Shown: positions 19,671-29,732 of the stretch, piece after piece | How the letters are laid out: each line of letters starts with the position of its first letter | Position numbering within the stretch: position 1 is the stretch's first letter | Assembly: GCF_001922585.1 (NCBI RefSeq) | Contig: NZ_MRBS01000007.1 | Coordinates: 1-64,000, forward strand | Source: Pantoea sp. 1.19 | Lineage (GTDB): Bacteria; Pseudomonadota; Gammaproteobacteria; Enterobacterales; Enterobacteriaceae | DNA: 64,000 nt | Direction of reading: 5' to 3' | Translations under genes and position numbers: made by a program | The notes under the pieces: generated by a model | Told to the model about the DNA's origin: nothing | The model's input: the letters and a program-made list of their open reading frames with translations, nothing else | Databases searched by the model: none

Positions 19671-20402
19671 TCAGTCCAGTGTCACATCCGGTTTTGGTGA
19701 GATGCCACCGTAGTCATTGATAATCGAAAAGTGGACAGTGCCCTGGCGGGAAGCCGTTTTGCCAGACAGCGCATAATCGTGGTGGCTAAAGGGCTTCAGC
19801 ATCACGGGATCGCTCACGTTAAAGGTATGACCGCCGCTGGAGAAGCGTATCTCAGAGAAGCTCAGGTTCCACGGCGAGGGGTTAGTGACCCGCAGGTGTG
19901 CCTGACCGCCCTGATCGACTCGCGCCCACTTGAGCGTTGCCGCGGCCTGGTCCGGCGAGCCGGCTAACCCGGTTGGGCGGTAAAAGAGTTTCAGCCGGGT
20001 ACGAATCGCGACGGTCAGCTGATTGCTGGCGCCGGTTTTACTGACCGTGGGAATCTCCTGTGCATTAAAGTAATACACGCTCTCCCGATCGGTGGGCAGC
20101 GCCGGGCGAGGCAGCGGGATAATCTTAACGATTTGCTCCTCAGAAGGCGCGACGCGAAAAAGCGTTGGCGTAACGATAAACGGAATTTCTTCATCGCTGC
20201 GTTCGCTCTCGCCGTTGATCCAGACCTGTACGGCATAATTATCTTTAGAGACGTTGCTCAGAGTGGCGGTGGCGCTGTTATCATTCTGATTAAATATGAT
20301 CCGGGTCTTATTGACCATAATACCAGCGCGGGCAGCGGAGAGAGAGATCGTTGATAAAAGCGCAATGAGCAGCATTTTTTTGATAAAAGTGCGCAGGGAC
20401 AT
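19671..20402 (-). CDS. periplasmic fimbrial chaperone (PapD-like)
   Basis: 243 residues from MSLRTFIKK, with a signal peptide cut after SAARA. It holds subunits in the periplasm and delivers them to the usher. Family marks are the strand-G1 anchor Arg in NKTRIIFNQ, PFIVTPTLFRVAPSEEQIVKI, YYFNAQEIP, and the second anchor Lys in TRLKLFYRP. An in-frame ATG 54 bases upstream lies right after a hairpin and has no signal-peptide form, so I prefer the later start (GGA nearby). It sits between the pilin gene and the usher. Confidence 0.92.
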   Translation of the reverse strand: MSLRTFIKKMLLIALLSTISLSAARAGIMVNKTRIIFNQNDNSATATLSNVSKDNYAVQVWINGESERSDEEIPFIVTPTLFRVAPSEEQIVKIIPLPRPALPTDRESVYYFNAQEIPTVSKTGASNQLTVAIRTRLKLFYRPTGLAGSPDQAAATLKWARVDQGGQAHLRVTNPSPWNLSFSEIRFSSGGHTFNVSDPVMLKPFSHHDYALSGKTASRQGTVHFSIINDYGGISPKPDVTLD

Positions 20403-20461
20403 AGCGTATCCAAATAAGTTTTTTGTCGAGGAAATACAATCCATCCTGGTCTGCATTTTTT

Positions 20462-20481
20462 CCGGCGCAGTGCTGCGCCGG
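20462..20481 (-). other. hairpin between pilin and chaperone genes
   Basis: A perfect 9-bp stem, CCGGCGCAG with CTGCGCCGG, has a 2-base loop and is followed by six A residues on the minus strand. In chaperone-usher operons a stem-loop after the major pilin gene often limits readthrough or protects the pilin mRNA. That would give far more pilin than usher. Confidence 0.6.
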
Positions 20482-20507
20482 TCATAAGCTTTATGAGGGA
20501 TAACGTA

Positions 20508-21059
20508 TTATTTATAGCTGATGATAAAGCCGACTTTGCCATCAGCCGAGCCCGCTTGCGCCTGGCCTAAAGCAACATATTGCGCCTGAAAGCTGAGTGG
20601 TTTTTCCAGACTGTACTCAGGGGAATCTTTGCCCATCAGCAATTCAGCGTTGTTACTGTCCAGCAGGCGAATGGCCACGTTCTTCGCTTCTTTGCCGCCG
20701 TCGGCTTTTAACTTAATATATTGCTGATTATCACCCGCCGTGCCGCTCATGGACGTAAAGCGAACGGAACCGGTCTTCCCCGTCAGATCACAGTTGCCGG
20801 CACCGCCCGAGGCGCTGTCGGTTACGGAAATCGTAAAGGTTGCCCCTCCCGCCGTATCATTTGCATTTTGCAGGCTGCTGGTTTGCACCGAGCCCATTTG
20901 AACGGTCTTATTATTGCCATTACCGTCCGTCACGGAAGCTGAACAGGTGCTGTCTTCGACGCTCCCCTCAAAGTTGATGGTGCCATCGATGGCCTGCGCG
21001 AAGATCGGCGTAAAGCTGATAACCGTGGTCAGGAAAAGGGCGATAAGCGATTTTTTCAT
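20508..21059 (-). CDS. major fimbrial subunit (pilin)
   Basis: 183 residues with signal peptide MKKSLIALFLTTVISFTPIFAQA and a mature pilin domain starting IDGTINFEGSV. The two conserved cysteines sit in EDSTCSASV and GNCDLTG, and the C-terminal beta-zipper ends KVGFIISYK. It is first in the operon order pilin, chaperone, usher, adhesin. A GGAAG ribosome site precedes the ATG. The pilin class (FimA-like) is clear but no serotype or named fimbria can be assigned. Confidence 0.92.
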   Translation of the reverse strand: MKKSLIALFLTTVISFTPIFAQAIDGTINFEGSVEDSTCSASVTDGNGNNKTVQMGSVQTSSLQNANDTAGGATFTISVTDSASGGAGNCDLTGKTGSVRFTSMSGTAGDNQQYIKLKADGGKEAKNVAIRLLDSNNAELLMGKDSPEYSLEKPLSFQAQYVALGQAQAGSADGKVGFIISYK

Positions 21060-21418
21060 TTTCTCTTCCTTCTATTTTCTATCAATAAAAATTAATAGGC
21101 TGAGCGGTTTTTGCCCAGCTTTAATCGTCGTCATTGCGAACTGACAGTATTTTTTAATGAACTATAAGCGACGTATTCTAATTAACAGGTAGAGAAAATA
21201 AACACAGAAACATTCATTAATATTACTTTCGATATTTTATATCGCAAGTATTTGTTTTGTTAATCTAAACGATTTATTTAGACTAGTTAATCGACAGTTA
21301 ACGGGCATGGCATGAAGAATATTAAGTTATGTGATGTGTTTGTCGGAGGCGTTCAGCGTGGAGTGCGGCGCCGAGCGGCCCGGCAACGCGTCCGGGCCGC
21401 TCGGCGGAGGCAGAGAGG
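21060..21418 (-). promoter_or_regulatory. AT-rich control region of the fimbrial operon
   Basis: No gene. The 360 bases upstream of the pilin are markedly AT-rich compared with the flanks. They hold a 15-bp palindrome (CGATAT TTT ATATCG, 21230-21244) and a TCTAAA/TTTAGA inverted repeat (21264-21269, 21277-21282). These are candidate sites for H-NS or a fimbrial regulator. I saw no matching inverted-repeat pair of the invertible-promoter type. Confidence 0.4.
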
Positions 21419-22336
21419 TTAATCTTTATGCGTAGGGCGGCCGGACCACCAGCCCGCCAGCAGCGAGCCGGACAGGTTATGCCAGACGGAGAACAGGGCG
21501 CCGGGCAGGGCCGCCAGCGGAGAGAAGTAGAGTTTGCCGAGCGTAGCGGCCAGACCGGAGTTTTGCATCCCGACCTCCAGCGCCAGCGTGCGGCAGGTGG
21601 ATTCGTCAAAGCCAAACAGCTTACCGCCCCAGTAGCCGCCGAGCAGACCGATAGTGTTATGCAGGATCACCGCGGCAATCACCACCAGCCCCACGGAGCC
21701 AATAAAACCCTGGCTGCCGGCAACCACGGCGCTGATGATAAGCAGAATACAGATCATGGAAAAGGCGGGGAGATAGGGTTCTATCCGCTTTACCAGTGGG
21801 TTCAGGGTGTGGTGCACCATCAGCCCGAGGGTGATTGGAATCAGCACGATTTTCACAATGCTCAACAACATGCCCACCACGTCAACCGTGATATGGGTAT
21901 CGACATATAAGCGCGTCAGCAGTGGAGTCGCCACCACCCCAACCAGCGCTGACACTGAGGAGATGGTCACCGACAGCGCCACGTCACCCTTTGCCAGATA
22001 GATCATCACGTTGGAGGCGGTGCCGCTGGCCACGCTGCCGACCAGAATCATACCGGCGGCGAGGTCCGGCGGCATGTGAAACAGTTTTGCCAGCCCCCAT
22101 GCCGCCAGCGGCATCACCAGATAGTGTAAAAAAGTGCCGGCAATCACCGGCGCCGGACGCAGCAACACCCGTTTAAAATCATCTATATGCAGCGTCACGC
22201 CCATGCCAAACATGATCAGCATCAGCAGGGTACTGATCCAGGGGCCGACGGCCAGAAAGGGGGTGGGTGCAGTGAAAGCGGCGAAGGAGAGCAGCAGCGC
22301 CCACAGTGGGAAAAGCCGGGTAAAAATGGCAAGCAT
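21419..22336 (-). CDS. panS: BASS-family transporter, PanS-like
   Basis: 305 residues of the bile acid:sodium symporter superfamily with about ten membrane spans. The start runs [18 protein letters not shown], and conserved parts include [28 protein letters not shown] and [14 protein letters not shown]. PanS of Salmonella moves ketopantoate and pantoate; the similarity in length and motifs suggests the same role, but the substrate is inferred. The AAGGA ribosome site lies about 10 bases before the ATG. It follows lysC on the same strand across a strong terminator, so it is probably a separate unit. Confidence 0.75.
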   Translation of the reverse strand: MLAIFTRLFPLWALLLSFAAFTAPTPFLAVGPWISTLLMLIMFGMGVTLHIDDFKRVLLRPAPVIAGTFLHYLVMPLAAWGLAKLFHMPPDLAAGMILVGSVASGTASNVMIYLAKGDVALSVTISSVSALVGVVATPLLTRLYVDTHITVDVVGMLLSIVKIVLIPITLGLMVHHTLNPLVKRIEPYLPAFSMICILLIISAVVAGSQGFIGSVGLVVIAAVILHNTIGLLGGYWGGKLFGFDESTCRTLALEVGMQNSGLAATLGKLYFSPLAALPGALFSVWHNLSGSLLAGWWSGRPTHKD

Positions 22337-22466
22337 GTCCAGTAGTCCTTAAGCAGTCGAAGAGAAACAGACGTCTTTTCTGGCCGGAACCGGGCGCAGA
22401 CGTCCGCCCGATCATAGCATCAACGCGTAAGAGGCTGGGCGAGGTAAGCACGGGAAAAATCAGCAG

Positions 22467-22490
22467 AAAACCCCACCTGAGTGGGGTTTT
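22467..22490 (-). terminator. lysC terminator
   Basis: CCCCAC and GTGGGG pair around a CTGA loop, flanked by AAAA and TTTT, so it can work in both directions. It lies 22 bases past the lysC stop codon and before panS. Confidence 0.85.
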
Positions 22491-22511
22491 GCCAGTCGAA
22501 TCGCAGGTGTG

Positions 22512-23867
22512 TTATTCGAACAGATTGCGGTGCAGCGTTTGTACCACCTGCTCGGCATCCTGTCCGGGTACCAGGAAGCAGAGGTTATAGCTGCTGGCGC
22601 CGTAGCAGATCATCCGCAGGTTAAAAGGCTCCAGCACGCCAAATACCTCTTTACCCACGCCGCAGGCCTGCGACAGGTTATTGCCGATCAGGGCCACCAG
22701 CGCCAGATTTTCTTCCACTTCTACCCGGCACAGCGAAGAGAGTTCGGTCAGCAGCGCCTGGGTCAGCAGGGTATCCCCGGTAGAGGTCGAGCCGGTGGTA
22801 TCCAGCGTCAGCGCCACGCTCACCTCCGATGTGGTGATCAAGTCAACCGACATATTGTGACGGGCGAGGATATTAAACACTTCCGCAAGGAAGCCGCGCG
22901 CATGGAGCATGTTCAGGCTGTGTAGCGTCAGCAGCGTCTGGCGGCGCCGCAGTGCCAGCGCACGAAACAGCGGCGGATTCTGCGTTTCATTGCACACGCG
23001 GGTGCCGCCGGCGGCCGGATCTTTGCTGGAGCCGACGAACACCGGAATGTCACTGCGCACCGCCGGCAGCAGGGTCGCCGGATGCAGTACTTTGGCGCCA
23101 AAGGTCGCCATTTCGGCCGCTTCTTCAAAGGTAATTTCATCTATACGCTTGGCCGTTGGCACCACGCGCGGATCAGTAGTGTAAATACCGGGCACATCCG
23201 TCCAGATATCGACGCGGCCGGCGTGCAGCGCTTCGCCCAGCAGGGCGGCGGTGTAGTCGCTGCCGCCGCGGCCCAGGGTCGTGGTACGGCCTTTGGCCTC
23301 GCTGCCGATAAAGCCCTGCGTCACCACCAGTGCCTCGCGCAGACGCGGCTGCAGCTGGTTTTTGGCCAGTTCCGCCAGTGCGGCGACATCTGGTTCGGCG
23401 CGGCCAAAGCGATCGTTAGTGTGCATCACTTTGCGCACGTCGAACCATTCGGCATTGATCCCGCGCTGGCGCAGGATTTCGACGAACAGCAGGGTAGACA
23501 TCAGTTCGCCATGGCTGACCAGCTCGTCGGTGAGTGCCGTAGAATTGGCCAGCGCGGCCGCCTCAGACAGCACGGTAATGTTGTCCAGTATCCGATCAAT
23601 CTCTTCACGGATCACCGCGGGCTGCGATAGCTTATCAATGATGGCGTACTGAATTCGGCGGATTTCGTCGAGCAGGCGCGCGCGCGGTTCCTGCTCCTGC
23701 CCCTCCGCCAGGCTCACCAGCAGGTTGGTCACGCCGGCGGAGGCAGACAGCACCACCAGGCGGGTATTGTCGTCGGCCAGCACCACGTCGGCGCTGCGGT
23801 TCATCGCTGCGAAATCAGCGACGCTGGTGCCGCCGAACTTGGCGACGATTAATGCAGATTGGGACAT
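22512..23867 (-). CDS. lysC: lysine-sensitive aspartokinase III
   Basis: Phosphorylates aspartate, the first step toward lysine, threonine and methionine, and is inhibited by lysine. It has 451 residues against 449 in E. coli. It begins with the nucleotide-binding VAKFGGTSVADF, carries FIGSEAKGRTTTLGRGGSDYTAALL and TDVPGIYTTDPRVVP, and ends with two ACT domains (about residues 305-451; SVDLITTSEVSVALTLD and LVALIGNNL). A lysine riboswitch lies in its long 5' leader. Confidence 0.96.
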   Translation of the reverse strand: MSQSALIVAKFGGTSVADFAAMNRSADVVLADDNTRLVVLSASAGVTNLLVSLAEGQEQEPRARLLDEIRRIQYAIIDKLSQPAVIREEIDRILDNITVLSEAAALANSTALTDELVSHGELMSTLLFVEILRQRGINAEWFDVRKVMHTNDRFGRAEPDVAALAELAKNQLQPRLREALVVTQGFIGSEAKGRTTTLGRGGSDYTAALLGEALHAGRVDIWTDVPGIYTTDPRVVPTAKRIDEITFEEAAEMATFGAKVLHPATLLPAVRSDIPVFVGSSKDPAAGGTRVCNETQNPPLFRALALRRRQTLLTLHSLNMLHARGFLAEVFNILARHNMSVDLITTSEVSVALTLDTTGSTSTGDTLLTQALLTELSSLCRVEVEENLALVALIGNNLSQACGVGKEVFGVLEPFNLRMICYGASSYNLCFLVPGQDAEQVVQTLHRNLFE

Positions 23868-23989
23868 ACTATTTACAACCTCGTGTCAGCTTCTCCCGGG
23901 GCGTAAGGCGGCCGCTCGGGAAGCGAATATTCTGTCAGCATTGGCACAAGGGAAGAGCAGAGACGGGGGAGCGTAGAGCGGTATTCGCT

Positions 23990-24210
23990 ACGGGTCACCC
24001 AGAAGCGCCCCACCTTGCGGTACGTTCGCCGGGCGAACGTATCGGGTGACAACCCAGAGGATTCAGCCCCTGCGGTCGATGATCCCCGCTACCGCGGCGG
24101 GAATCACCTCGGCGTCGATCCCCCTGATGTGTTTTCACCGGATACGGTTCCTCCAACACACTGCCTGGTCGACGCGCCTCTTCTGGCTTGCGCACGCATG
24201 CGCAAGTAGT
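23990..24210 (-). promoter_or_regulatory. lysine riboswitch (L box) of lysC
   Basis: The minus-strand leader matches the E. coli lysC aptamer order. It opens with P1/P2 (ACTTGCGCATGCGTGCGCAAG), then CCAGAAGAGGCGCG, the AACACATCAGGG and CGCCGAGGTGATT arm, CAGGGGCTGAATCCTCTGG, TTGTCACCCGA and the closing CTTCTGGGTGACC. The following GTAGCGAATACCGCTCTAC and the CGTCTCTGCTCTTCCC stretch to 23940 resemble the E. coli expression platform, which mainly blocks translation start and exposes RNase E sites. Lysine binding should lower LysC synthesis. Confidence 0.93.
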
Positions 24211-24217
24211 GCATTAC

Positions 24218-24245
24218 ATTTAACGGGTTATCAGGGGTGTGTCAA
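24218..24245 (-). promoter_or_regulatory. lysC promoter
   Basis: On the minus strand TTGACA (24240-24245) is followed after 16 bases by TTAAAT (24218-24223), placing transcription start close to the aptamer. The -35 and spacer lie inside the last codons of the upstream antiporter gene. Confidence 0.6.
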
Positions 24246-26079
24246 TGGCAGATGGATGAACGTCTTTCACATTGTCCACGCTTTCCCCCGCGCCGGCAGG
24301 CGGCGGTACCAGCGCAATCAGCGTGCAGGGCGGTTGCGGTGGGGACTCCGCGCTCACCGGCAGCAGGCCTTCTTCTTCGCGCAGGCTAAACAGCGGGATA
24401 GCCGCAGGGTTTTTCTCCAGATAGTCCAGCCAGCCAAAATTCTCATTCAGCCGGGTGCTCTTAACGGTGGCGCCGCGGGCAATCAGTCCGCTCAGGCGCG
24501 CCCAGTTTTGCTCGGGGCCGAACAGCACCTCGTGGCGGCGAAAGCGCGGGCTTTCGGCATCGCCTCGGCCGCGCAGCACCGAACCGGAGCGGATTGCGCG
24601 TACCTTATCCTCGCCGAACAGATGGCTGAAGTGATACACCGCCAGCGCGTTTTGGTGACGGTTAGGCGACAGCGCCAGCACCTGTGCGGTGTCGCTCAGG
24701 TCGAGATAGTTCTCGGCGTGCTCTGACCACGCGTGGCCATAGTAGGCTGCGAGCCCCTCCATGCGCGCCTGGCGGTAATACTCCCAGCTGCTGTCGGTAA
24801 GCTGCACCGGCAGGCCCTGCTTGTGTAGCGCCTGAGCCAGAGCCCGCGCCACGCTGTTAGCACCGATAATCAGGACGCCGCGCGGCTCGCGACGCTGCAC
24901 GCGCAGCCAGCGCGCCAGCGGGCGGCTGGTGAGACTCTGCAGCACCACCGTACCAATAATCACCGCGAAGACTACCGTCACCAGCCGGCCGGCGCCCTGG
25001 TAGCCATTCTGCTCAAGCGTCAGGGCAAACAGCGAGCTGACGGCAGCGGCCACGATACCGCGCGGGGCGATCCAGCTGAGTAGCAATTTATCCCGCCAGT
25101 GCAGGCTACCGCCGAGGGTAGAGGCCAGCACGCACAGCGGCCGGGCGATAAACTGTACCACCAGCAGCAGCGCCAGTAGTGGCCAGCCGAGTGCCAGTAG
25201 CGCGTGCAGATCCAGGCGGGCGGCCAGAATAATAAACAGCCCGGAGATCAGCAGCGCTGATAGCTCTTCTTTAAAGGCGATGATATCGCTGAGGTCGATA
25301 TCGCGCATGTTGGCCAGCCAGATACCCATTACCGTGACCGTCAGCAGGCCGGACTCGTGCGCCAACGCATTGGACATGCCAAAGGCGGTCAGCACGATGG
25401 CCAACACGGCGAAGTTTTGCAGGTAGCCCGGTATCAGCACTCGGCGCAATATCTGCCCGGTCAGCCAGCCAAACAGCACACCGGCCAGCAGCCCCACGCC
25501 GAGGGTCAGACCAAAGGTCCAGAACAGGTGGGTCAATGACTCGGCTTTCTGATGTAGCACAATAAATTCAAACACCAGCAGGGTGAAAATGGCGCCGACG
25601 GGATCGATAACGATCCCTTCCCAGCGCAAAATCTGGTTAATGGCGGCGTTTGGACGCACGACCCGCATCAGCGGCGCGATCACCGTCGGGCCGGTGACCA
25701 CGGTGACGGCACCCACCAGTGCCGCAAGCTCAGGAGGGAAATTCAGCAGCCACCAGCAGGCGCCGCTGATCACCAGGAAAGTTACCAGCATGCCGACGGT
25801 GACCAGATTTCGCACCACGCCGCCCAGGCCGCGCACCTCATCGATGCGCAGGGTCAGGGCACCTTCAAACAGGATGATCGCAACCGACAGGGAAACCAGC
25901 GGAAACAGCAGATCACCAAAAAGCGCATCGGGCTGCAAAACGTGGCTTACTGGCCCGAGTAGAATGCCAAAAATCAGTAGCGGTAAAATGGCCGGTAAGC
26001 GTAACAACCACGCCAGCCACTGCGCCGCCAGCGAACTGAAGCCGATGACCACCAATAACAGGGGGGCGGATAACGTCAT
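24220..26079 (-). CDS. CPA1-type Na+/H+ or K+/H+ antiporter with RCK-like domain
   Basis: 619 residues. The first 400 form the monovalent cation:proton antiporter fold with about twelve spans (LLRLPAILPLLIFGILLGP, ILFEGALTLRIDEVRGLG, VVTGPTVIAPLMRVVRPN, EGIVIDPVGAIF, WIAPRGIVAAAVSSLFAL). A C-terminal nucleotide-binding-like part follows (GVLIIGANSVARALAQAL, about residues 405-530). NhaP-type antiporters look like this; the ion preference cannot be read from sequence. The lysC promoter lies inside its 3' end. It is divergent from pgi. Confidence 0.85.
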   Translation of the reverse strand: MTLSAPLLLVVIGFSSLAAQWLAWLLRLPAILPLLIFGILLGPVSHVLQPDALFGDLLFPLVSLSVAIILFEGALTLRIDEVRGLGGVVRNLVTVGMLVTFLVISGACWWLLNFPPELAALVGAVTVVTGPTVIAPLMRVVRPNAAINQILRWEGIVIDPVGAIFTLLVFEFIVLHQKAESLTHLFWTFGLTLGVGLLAGVLFGWLTGQILRRVLIPGYLQNFAVLAIVLTAFGMSNALAHESGLLTVTVMGIWLANMRDIDLSDIIAFKEELSALLISGLFIILAARLDLHALLALGWPLLALLLVVQFIARPLCVLASTLGGSLHWRDKLLLSWIAPRGIVAAAVSSLFALTLEQNGYQGAGRLVTVVFAVIIGTVVLQSLTSRPLARWLRVQRREPRGVLIIGANSVARALAQALHKQGLPVQLTDSSWEYYRQARMEGLAAYYGHAWSEHAENYLDLSDTAQVLALSPNRHQNALAVYHFSHLFGEDKVRAIRSGSVLRGRGDAESPRFRRHEVLFGPEQNWARLSGLIARGATVKSTRLNENFGWLDYLEKNPAAIPLFSLREEEGLLPVSAESPPQPPCTLIALVPPPAGAGESVDNVKDVHPSAIDTPLITR

Positions 26080-26284
26080 AAAACTTTTCCTTTCTTCGAG
26101 GGGAATGGCGCATACTGAAACGTGATGCGGACCTCATGTCCGCAACAACATCTTCAGGGTCAGGACACATAACAGCGTGGCAGGGCCACGCTTACTTAGC
26201 ATAAAAGCTTTGTGCTAAAGCGGCAAAGCGAACACCCGGTCCGACCCGATCGACGGTTCCTGTAAAAACTAAAAGAGTGTTGTT

Positions 26285-27931
26285 ATGAAGAATATTAATC
26301 CGACACAAACCGCCGCCTGGCAGGCTCTGCAGACCCATTATGAACAGATGAAAGACGTGACGATTGCCGATCTGTTTGCCGAAGATAGCGATCGTTTTTC
26401 CCGTTTTTCTGCCACATTTGATGATCAGATGCTGGTGGATTTCTCTAAAAACCGCCTTAACCAGCAGACGCTGGACGCGCTGCAGGCGCTGGCGCGGGAA
26501 ACCGACCTCAGCGGTGCCATTCGCGCCATGTTCAGCGGTGAAAAGATCAACCGTACAGAAGACCGCGCCGTGCTGCACGTTGCGCTGCGCAATCGTAGCA
26601 ACAGCCCGATTGTGGTCGACGGTAAAGACGTGATGCCGGAAGTCAACCGCGTGCTGGCGAAGATGAAAGCCTTCTCCGGGCGGATCATTAGCGGTGAGTG
26701 GAAAGGGTACACCGGTAAAGCGATTACCGACGTGGTGAACATCGGTATCGGCGGCTCCGATCTGGGACCCTACATGGTGACCGAAGCGCTGCGTCCGTAT
26801 AAAAACCACCTCACTATGCACTATGTGTCCAACGTCGACGGTACCCACATCGCGGAAACCCTGAAGCAGGTCAATCCGGAGACCACGCTGTTTTTGGTGG
26901 CGTCGAAAACGTTCACTACGCAGGAAACCATGACGAACGCCCACAGCGCGCGCGACTGGTTCCTGCACAGCGCGGGTGATGTGGCCCACGTGGCGAAGCA
27001 TTTTGCCGCACTCTCTACCAACGCGAAAGCGGTCGGTGAGTTCGGCATCGATACCGACAATATGTTTGAGTTCTGGGACTGGGTTGGCGGGCGCTACTCA
27101 CTGTGGTCGGCAATCGGGCTGTCCATCATCCTCTCCGTGGGGTTCGAACATTTTGAACAGCTGCTTTCCGGCGCTCACGCGATGGACAAGCACTTCGCCA
27201 ATACCGCGCCGGAGGAGAATCTGCCGGTGCTGCTGGCGCTGATCGGTATCTGGTACAACAATTTCTTCGGTGCGGAAACCGAAGCGATTCTGCCTTACGA
27301 CCAGTACATGCACCGTTTTCCCGCTTACTTCCAGCAGGGCAACATGGAATCAAACGGCAAGTACGTTGACCGTAACGGCCAGCCGGTGGACTATCAGACC
27401 GGCCCGATCATCTGGGGGGAGCCGGGCACCAACGGTCAGCACGCTTTCTATCAGCTGATTCACCAGGGCACCAAGCTGATTCCCTGCGACTTTATCGCGC
27501 CGGCGAAAAGCCACAATCCGCTGGCGGACCACCACAGTAAGCTGCTGTCTAACTTCTTTGCCCAGACTGAAGCGTTGGCGTTTGGCAAATCGCGAGAGGT
27601 GGTTGAGAAAGAGTTTGCTGATGCCGGCAAGGATGCGGCGTCCGTCGCGCATATCGTGCCGTTCAAGGTGTTTGAGGGCAACCGTCCGACCAACTCGATC
27701 CTGCTGCGTGAGATAACCCCGTACAGCCTGGGCGCGCTGATCGCGCTGTATGAGCATAAAATCTTCACTCAGGGCGCTATCCTGAACATCTTCACCTTCG
27801 ACCAGTGGGGCGTGGAGCTGGGCAAACAGCTGGCCAGCCGGATCCTGCCGGAGCTGGAGGACGCGGGTGAGATTGGCAGCCACGATAGCTCAACCAATGG
27901 CCTGATTAACCGCTATAAAGCCTGGCGCTAA
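26285..27931 (+). CDS. pgi: glucose-6-phosphate isomerase
   Basis: Interconverts glucose 6-phosphate and fructose 6-phosphate. It has 548 residues against 549 in E. coli. Family signatures are [30 protein letters not shown], the catalytic-glutamate segment [19 protein letters not shown] with catalytic His386, and [13 protein letters not shown] with the catalytic lysine. The ATG follows AAAAGAGTG. A strong terminator follows. The lysC-pgi linkage matches E. coli, but the antiporter is inserted between them. Confidence 0.97.
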   Translation: MKNINPTQTAAWQALQTHYEQMKDVTIADLFAEDSDRFSRFSATFDDQMLVDFSKNRLNQQTLDALQALARETDLSGAIRAMFSGEKINRTEDRAVLHVALRNRSNSPIVVDGKDVMPEVNRVLAKMKAFSGRIISGEWKGYTGKAITDVVNIGIGGSDLGPYMVTEALRPYKNHLTMHYVSNVDGTHIAETLKQVNPETTLFLVASKTFTTQETMTNAHSARDWFLHSAGDVAHVAKHFAALSTNAKAVGEFGIDTDNMFEFWDWVGGRYSLWSAIGLSIILSVGFEHFEQLLSGAHAMDKHFANTAPEENLPVLLALIGIWYNNFFGAETEAILPYDQYMHRFPAYFQQGNMESNGKYVDRNGQPVDYQTGPIIWGEPGTNGQHAFYQLIHQGTKLIPCDFIAPAKSHNPLADHHSKLLSNFFAQTEALAFGKSREVVEKEFADAGKDAASVAHIVPFKVFEGNRPTNSILLREITPYSLGALIALYEHKIFTQGAILNIFTFDQWGVELGKQLASRILPELEDAGEIGSHDSSTNGLINRYKAWR

Positions 27932-27942
27932 GTCACCGGGAT

Positions 27943-27975
27943 AAAAAAGGGGAAGCCTCGGCTTCCCCTTTTTTT
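27943..27975 (+). terminator. bidirectional terminator between pgi and pit
   Basis: An A6 run, GGGGAAGC, a 4-base loop, GCTTCCCC and a T7 run form a near-perfect dyad. It ends pgi on the plus strand and the pit gene on the minus strand. Confidence 0.92.
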
Positions 27976-27987
27976 GGCGCATCAGGC

Positions 27988-29493
27988 TTAAATCAGCTTC
28001 AGCGCTATCCAGTACAGGCTACCGGACAACACGATAGAAATTGGCAGGGTGAACACCCAGGCCAGCAGGATATTCTTGATGGTACGCCCCTGCACGCCAC
28101 CGCCGTCCACCAGCATGGTACCGGCAACCGACGAGGAGAGGATGTGGGTGGTGGAAACCGGCATCCCGGTATAGCTCGCCACGCCAATCGACACTGCGGC
28201 CGTCACCTGCGCGGACATCCCCTGAGCATAGGTCATGCCATTACGGCCGATCTTCTCACCGATGGTCACTGCCACCCGGCGCCAGCCCACCATGGTACCC
28301 AGCGACAAGGCCAGCGCGACGGCAATGATTATCCAGACCGGCGCGTACTCAATGGTATTCAACAGATCGCCTTTCAGCTTGCTGAGGAAACGCTTATCTT
28401 CGGCGCTGGTATCCGGTAACTTCGCCACTTTATCTGCGGTATCCGAGATGCACATCATCAGGCGACGCAGCTGGTTACGCTGCTCTACGCCCAGCGCATC
28501 ATAGCTCTGCAGATCCCCCAGCAGTTGCTGCGCGTGGTTAATGGCCGGCATCACGCGATCGCTATTGCAGTGAAACTCCGTCTCCGGCGTGGAGACCAGG
28601 TTTTCCTGCGGTGCCGGAATGGCCGGCGGCGCCATCTTCACGATGTGCGTCAGCTTATCGCTATTTTGCTGATAATACTGCTCAAGGTGGTTCACCGCGT
28701 CCCGGGTACGGGTAATGTCATACCCGGAGGCATTCATGTTCACCACAAAACCGGCCGGGGCCACGCCAATTAGCACCAGCATAATCAGGCCGATGCCCTT
28801 CTGGCCGTCGTTGGCGCCGTGTGAATAGCTCACGCCAATCGCGGAGATAATCAGCGCGATCCGCGTCCAGAATGGCGGCTTTTTCTTGCCATCAATCTTT
28901 TCGCGATCGGCCGGCGTCATATGGATGCGTGCCCGCTTCTTGGTGCCGCTCCAGTAGCGACGCAGCAGAAACACCAGGCCACCGGCGACAATCAGGCCGA
29001 TGATGGGTGACACAATCAGCGAGGTAAAGACGCCAATCACCTTCGGCAGGTTCAGCGCCTCGACGACCGAGGTGCCGGTCACCAGCGCATTGGTCAGGCC
29101 AACGCCAATAATGGCGCCAATCAGCGTGTGGGAACTGGAGGCCGGTAAACCAAAGTACCAGGTACCGAGGTTCCAGATGATGGCGGCCAGCAGCATGGAA
29201 AATACCATTGCCAGGCCGTGGGTAGACCCCACATTTAACAGCAGGTCGGTGGGCAGCAGGTGGACGATGGCATACGCCACGCTGAGTCCGCCCAACAGCA
29301 CGCCAAAGAAGTTAAACACCCCGGCCATGACCACAGCGAGCTGTGAGCGCATTGCGCGGGTGTAGATAACCGTAGCCACGGCATTCGCCGTGTCGTGAAA
29401 CCCGTTGATCGCTTCATAAAAGAGGACGAACAGCAGGGCGATGACCAAGAACAGGCCGGTGTGAAAATCAAGACCAGCAAACAGATGCAGCAT
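27988..29493 (-). CDS. pitA: low-affinity inorganic phosphate transporter
   Basis: 501 residues (499 in E. coli PitA). This inner-membrane symporter carries metal-phosphate complexes with protons. Both PHO4 repeats are visible: [22 protein letters not shown] near the N-terminus and [15 protein letters not shown] in the middle, with [19 protein letters not shown] and [16 protein letters not shown] as the paired downstream motifs. A hydrophilic loop separates the halves. E. coli has two paralogues, pitA and pitB. Linkage to yhiN favours pitA. Confidence 0.92.
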   Translation of the reverse strand: MLHLFAGLDFHTGLFLVIALLFVLFYEAINGFHDTANAVATVIYTRAMRSQLAVVMAGVFNFFGVLLGGLSVAYAIVHLLPTDLLLNVGSTHGLAMVFSMLLAAIIWNLGTWYFGLPASSSHTLIGAIIGVGLTNALVTGTSVVEALNLPKVIGVFTSLIVSPIIGLIVAGGLVFLLRRYWSGTKKRARIHMTPADREKIDGKKKPPFWTRIALIISAIGVSYSHGANDGQKGIGLIMLVLIGVAPAGFVVNMNASGYDITRTRDAVNHLEQYYQQNSDKLTHIVKMAPPAIPAPQENLVSTPETEFHCNSDRVMPAINHAQQLLGDLQSYDALGVEQRNQLRRLMMCISDTADKVAKLPDTSAEDKRFLSKLKGDLLNTIEYAPVWIIIAVALALSLGTMVGWRRVAVTIGEKIGRNGMTYAQGMSAQVTAAVSIGVASYTGMPVSTTHILSSSVAGTMLVDGGGVQGRTIKNILLAWVFTLPISIVLSGSLYWIALKLI

Positions 29494-29732
29494 AACGTTA
29501 CGCCATTTTTGAGGACATGAACGCGGCGCATTATCTGCGACAAATCACGCTGCGGCAAAGCGAAATCTGGCTTTTTTTAGCAGAAGTTGGCGGATTAGTA
29601 CATTTAATGGCCGAAATTATGCGAAAAATGAGCGAGTTACGGCCGCCGCTTTCGATGACGCTTTGGTTACGCTGGTATCCCCCTGGCGGACTCACTACAA
29701 TCAGCCTCTTTTGCTGGCTGCAGGGTGGTGCG

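Noticed and set aside
21060-21418. Invertible fimbrial promoter (fimS type)
   Set aside because: No matching pair of inverted repeats flanks the region and no recombinase gene is nearby.
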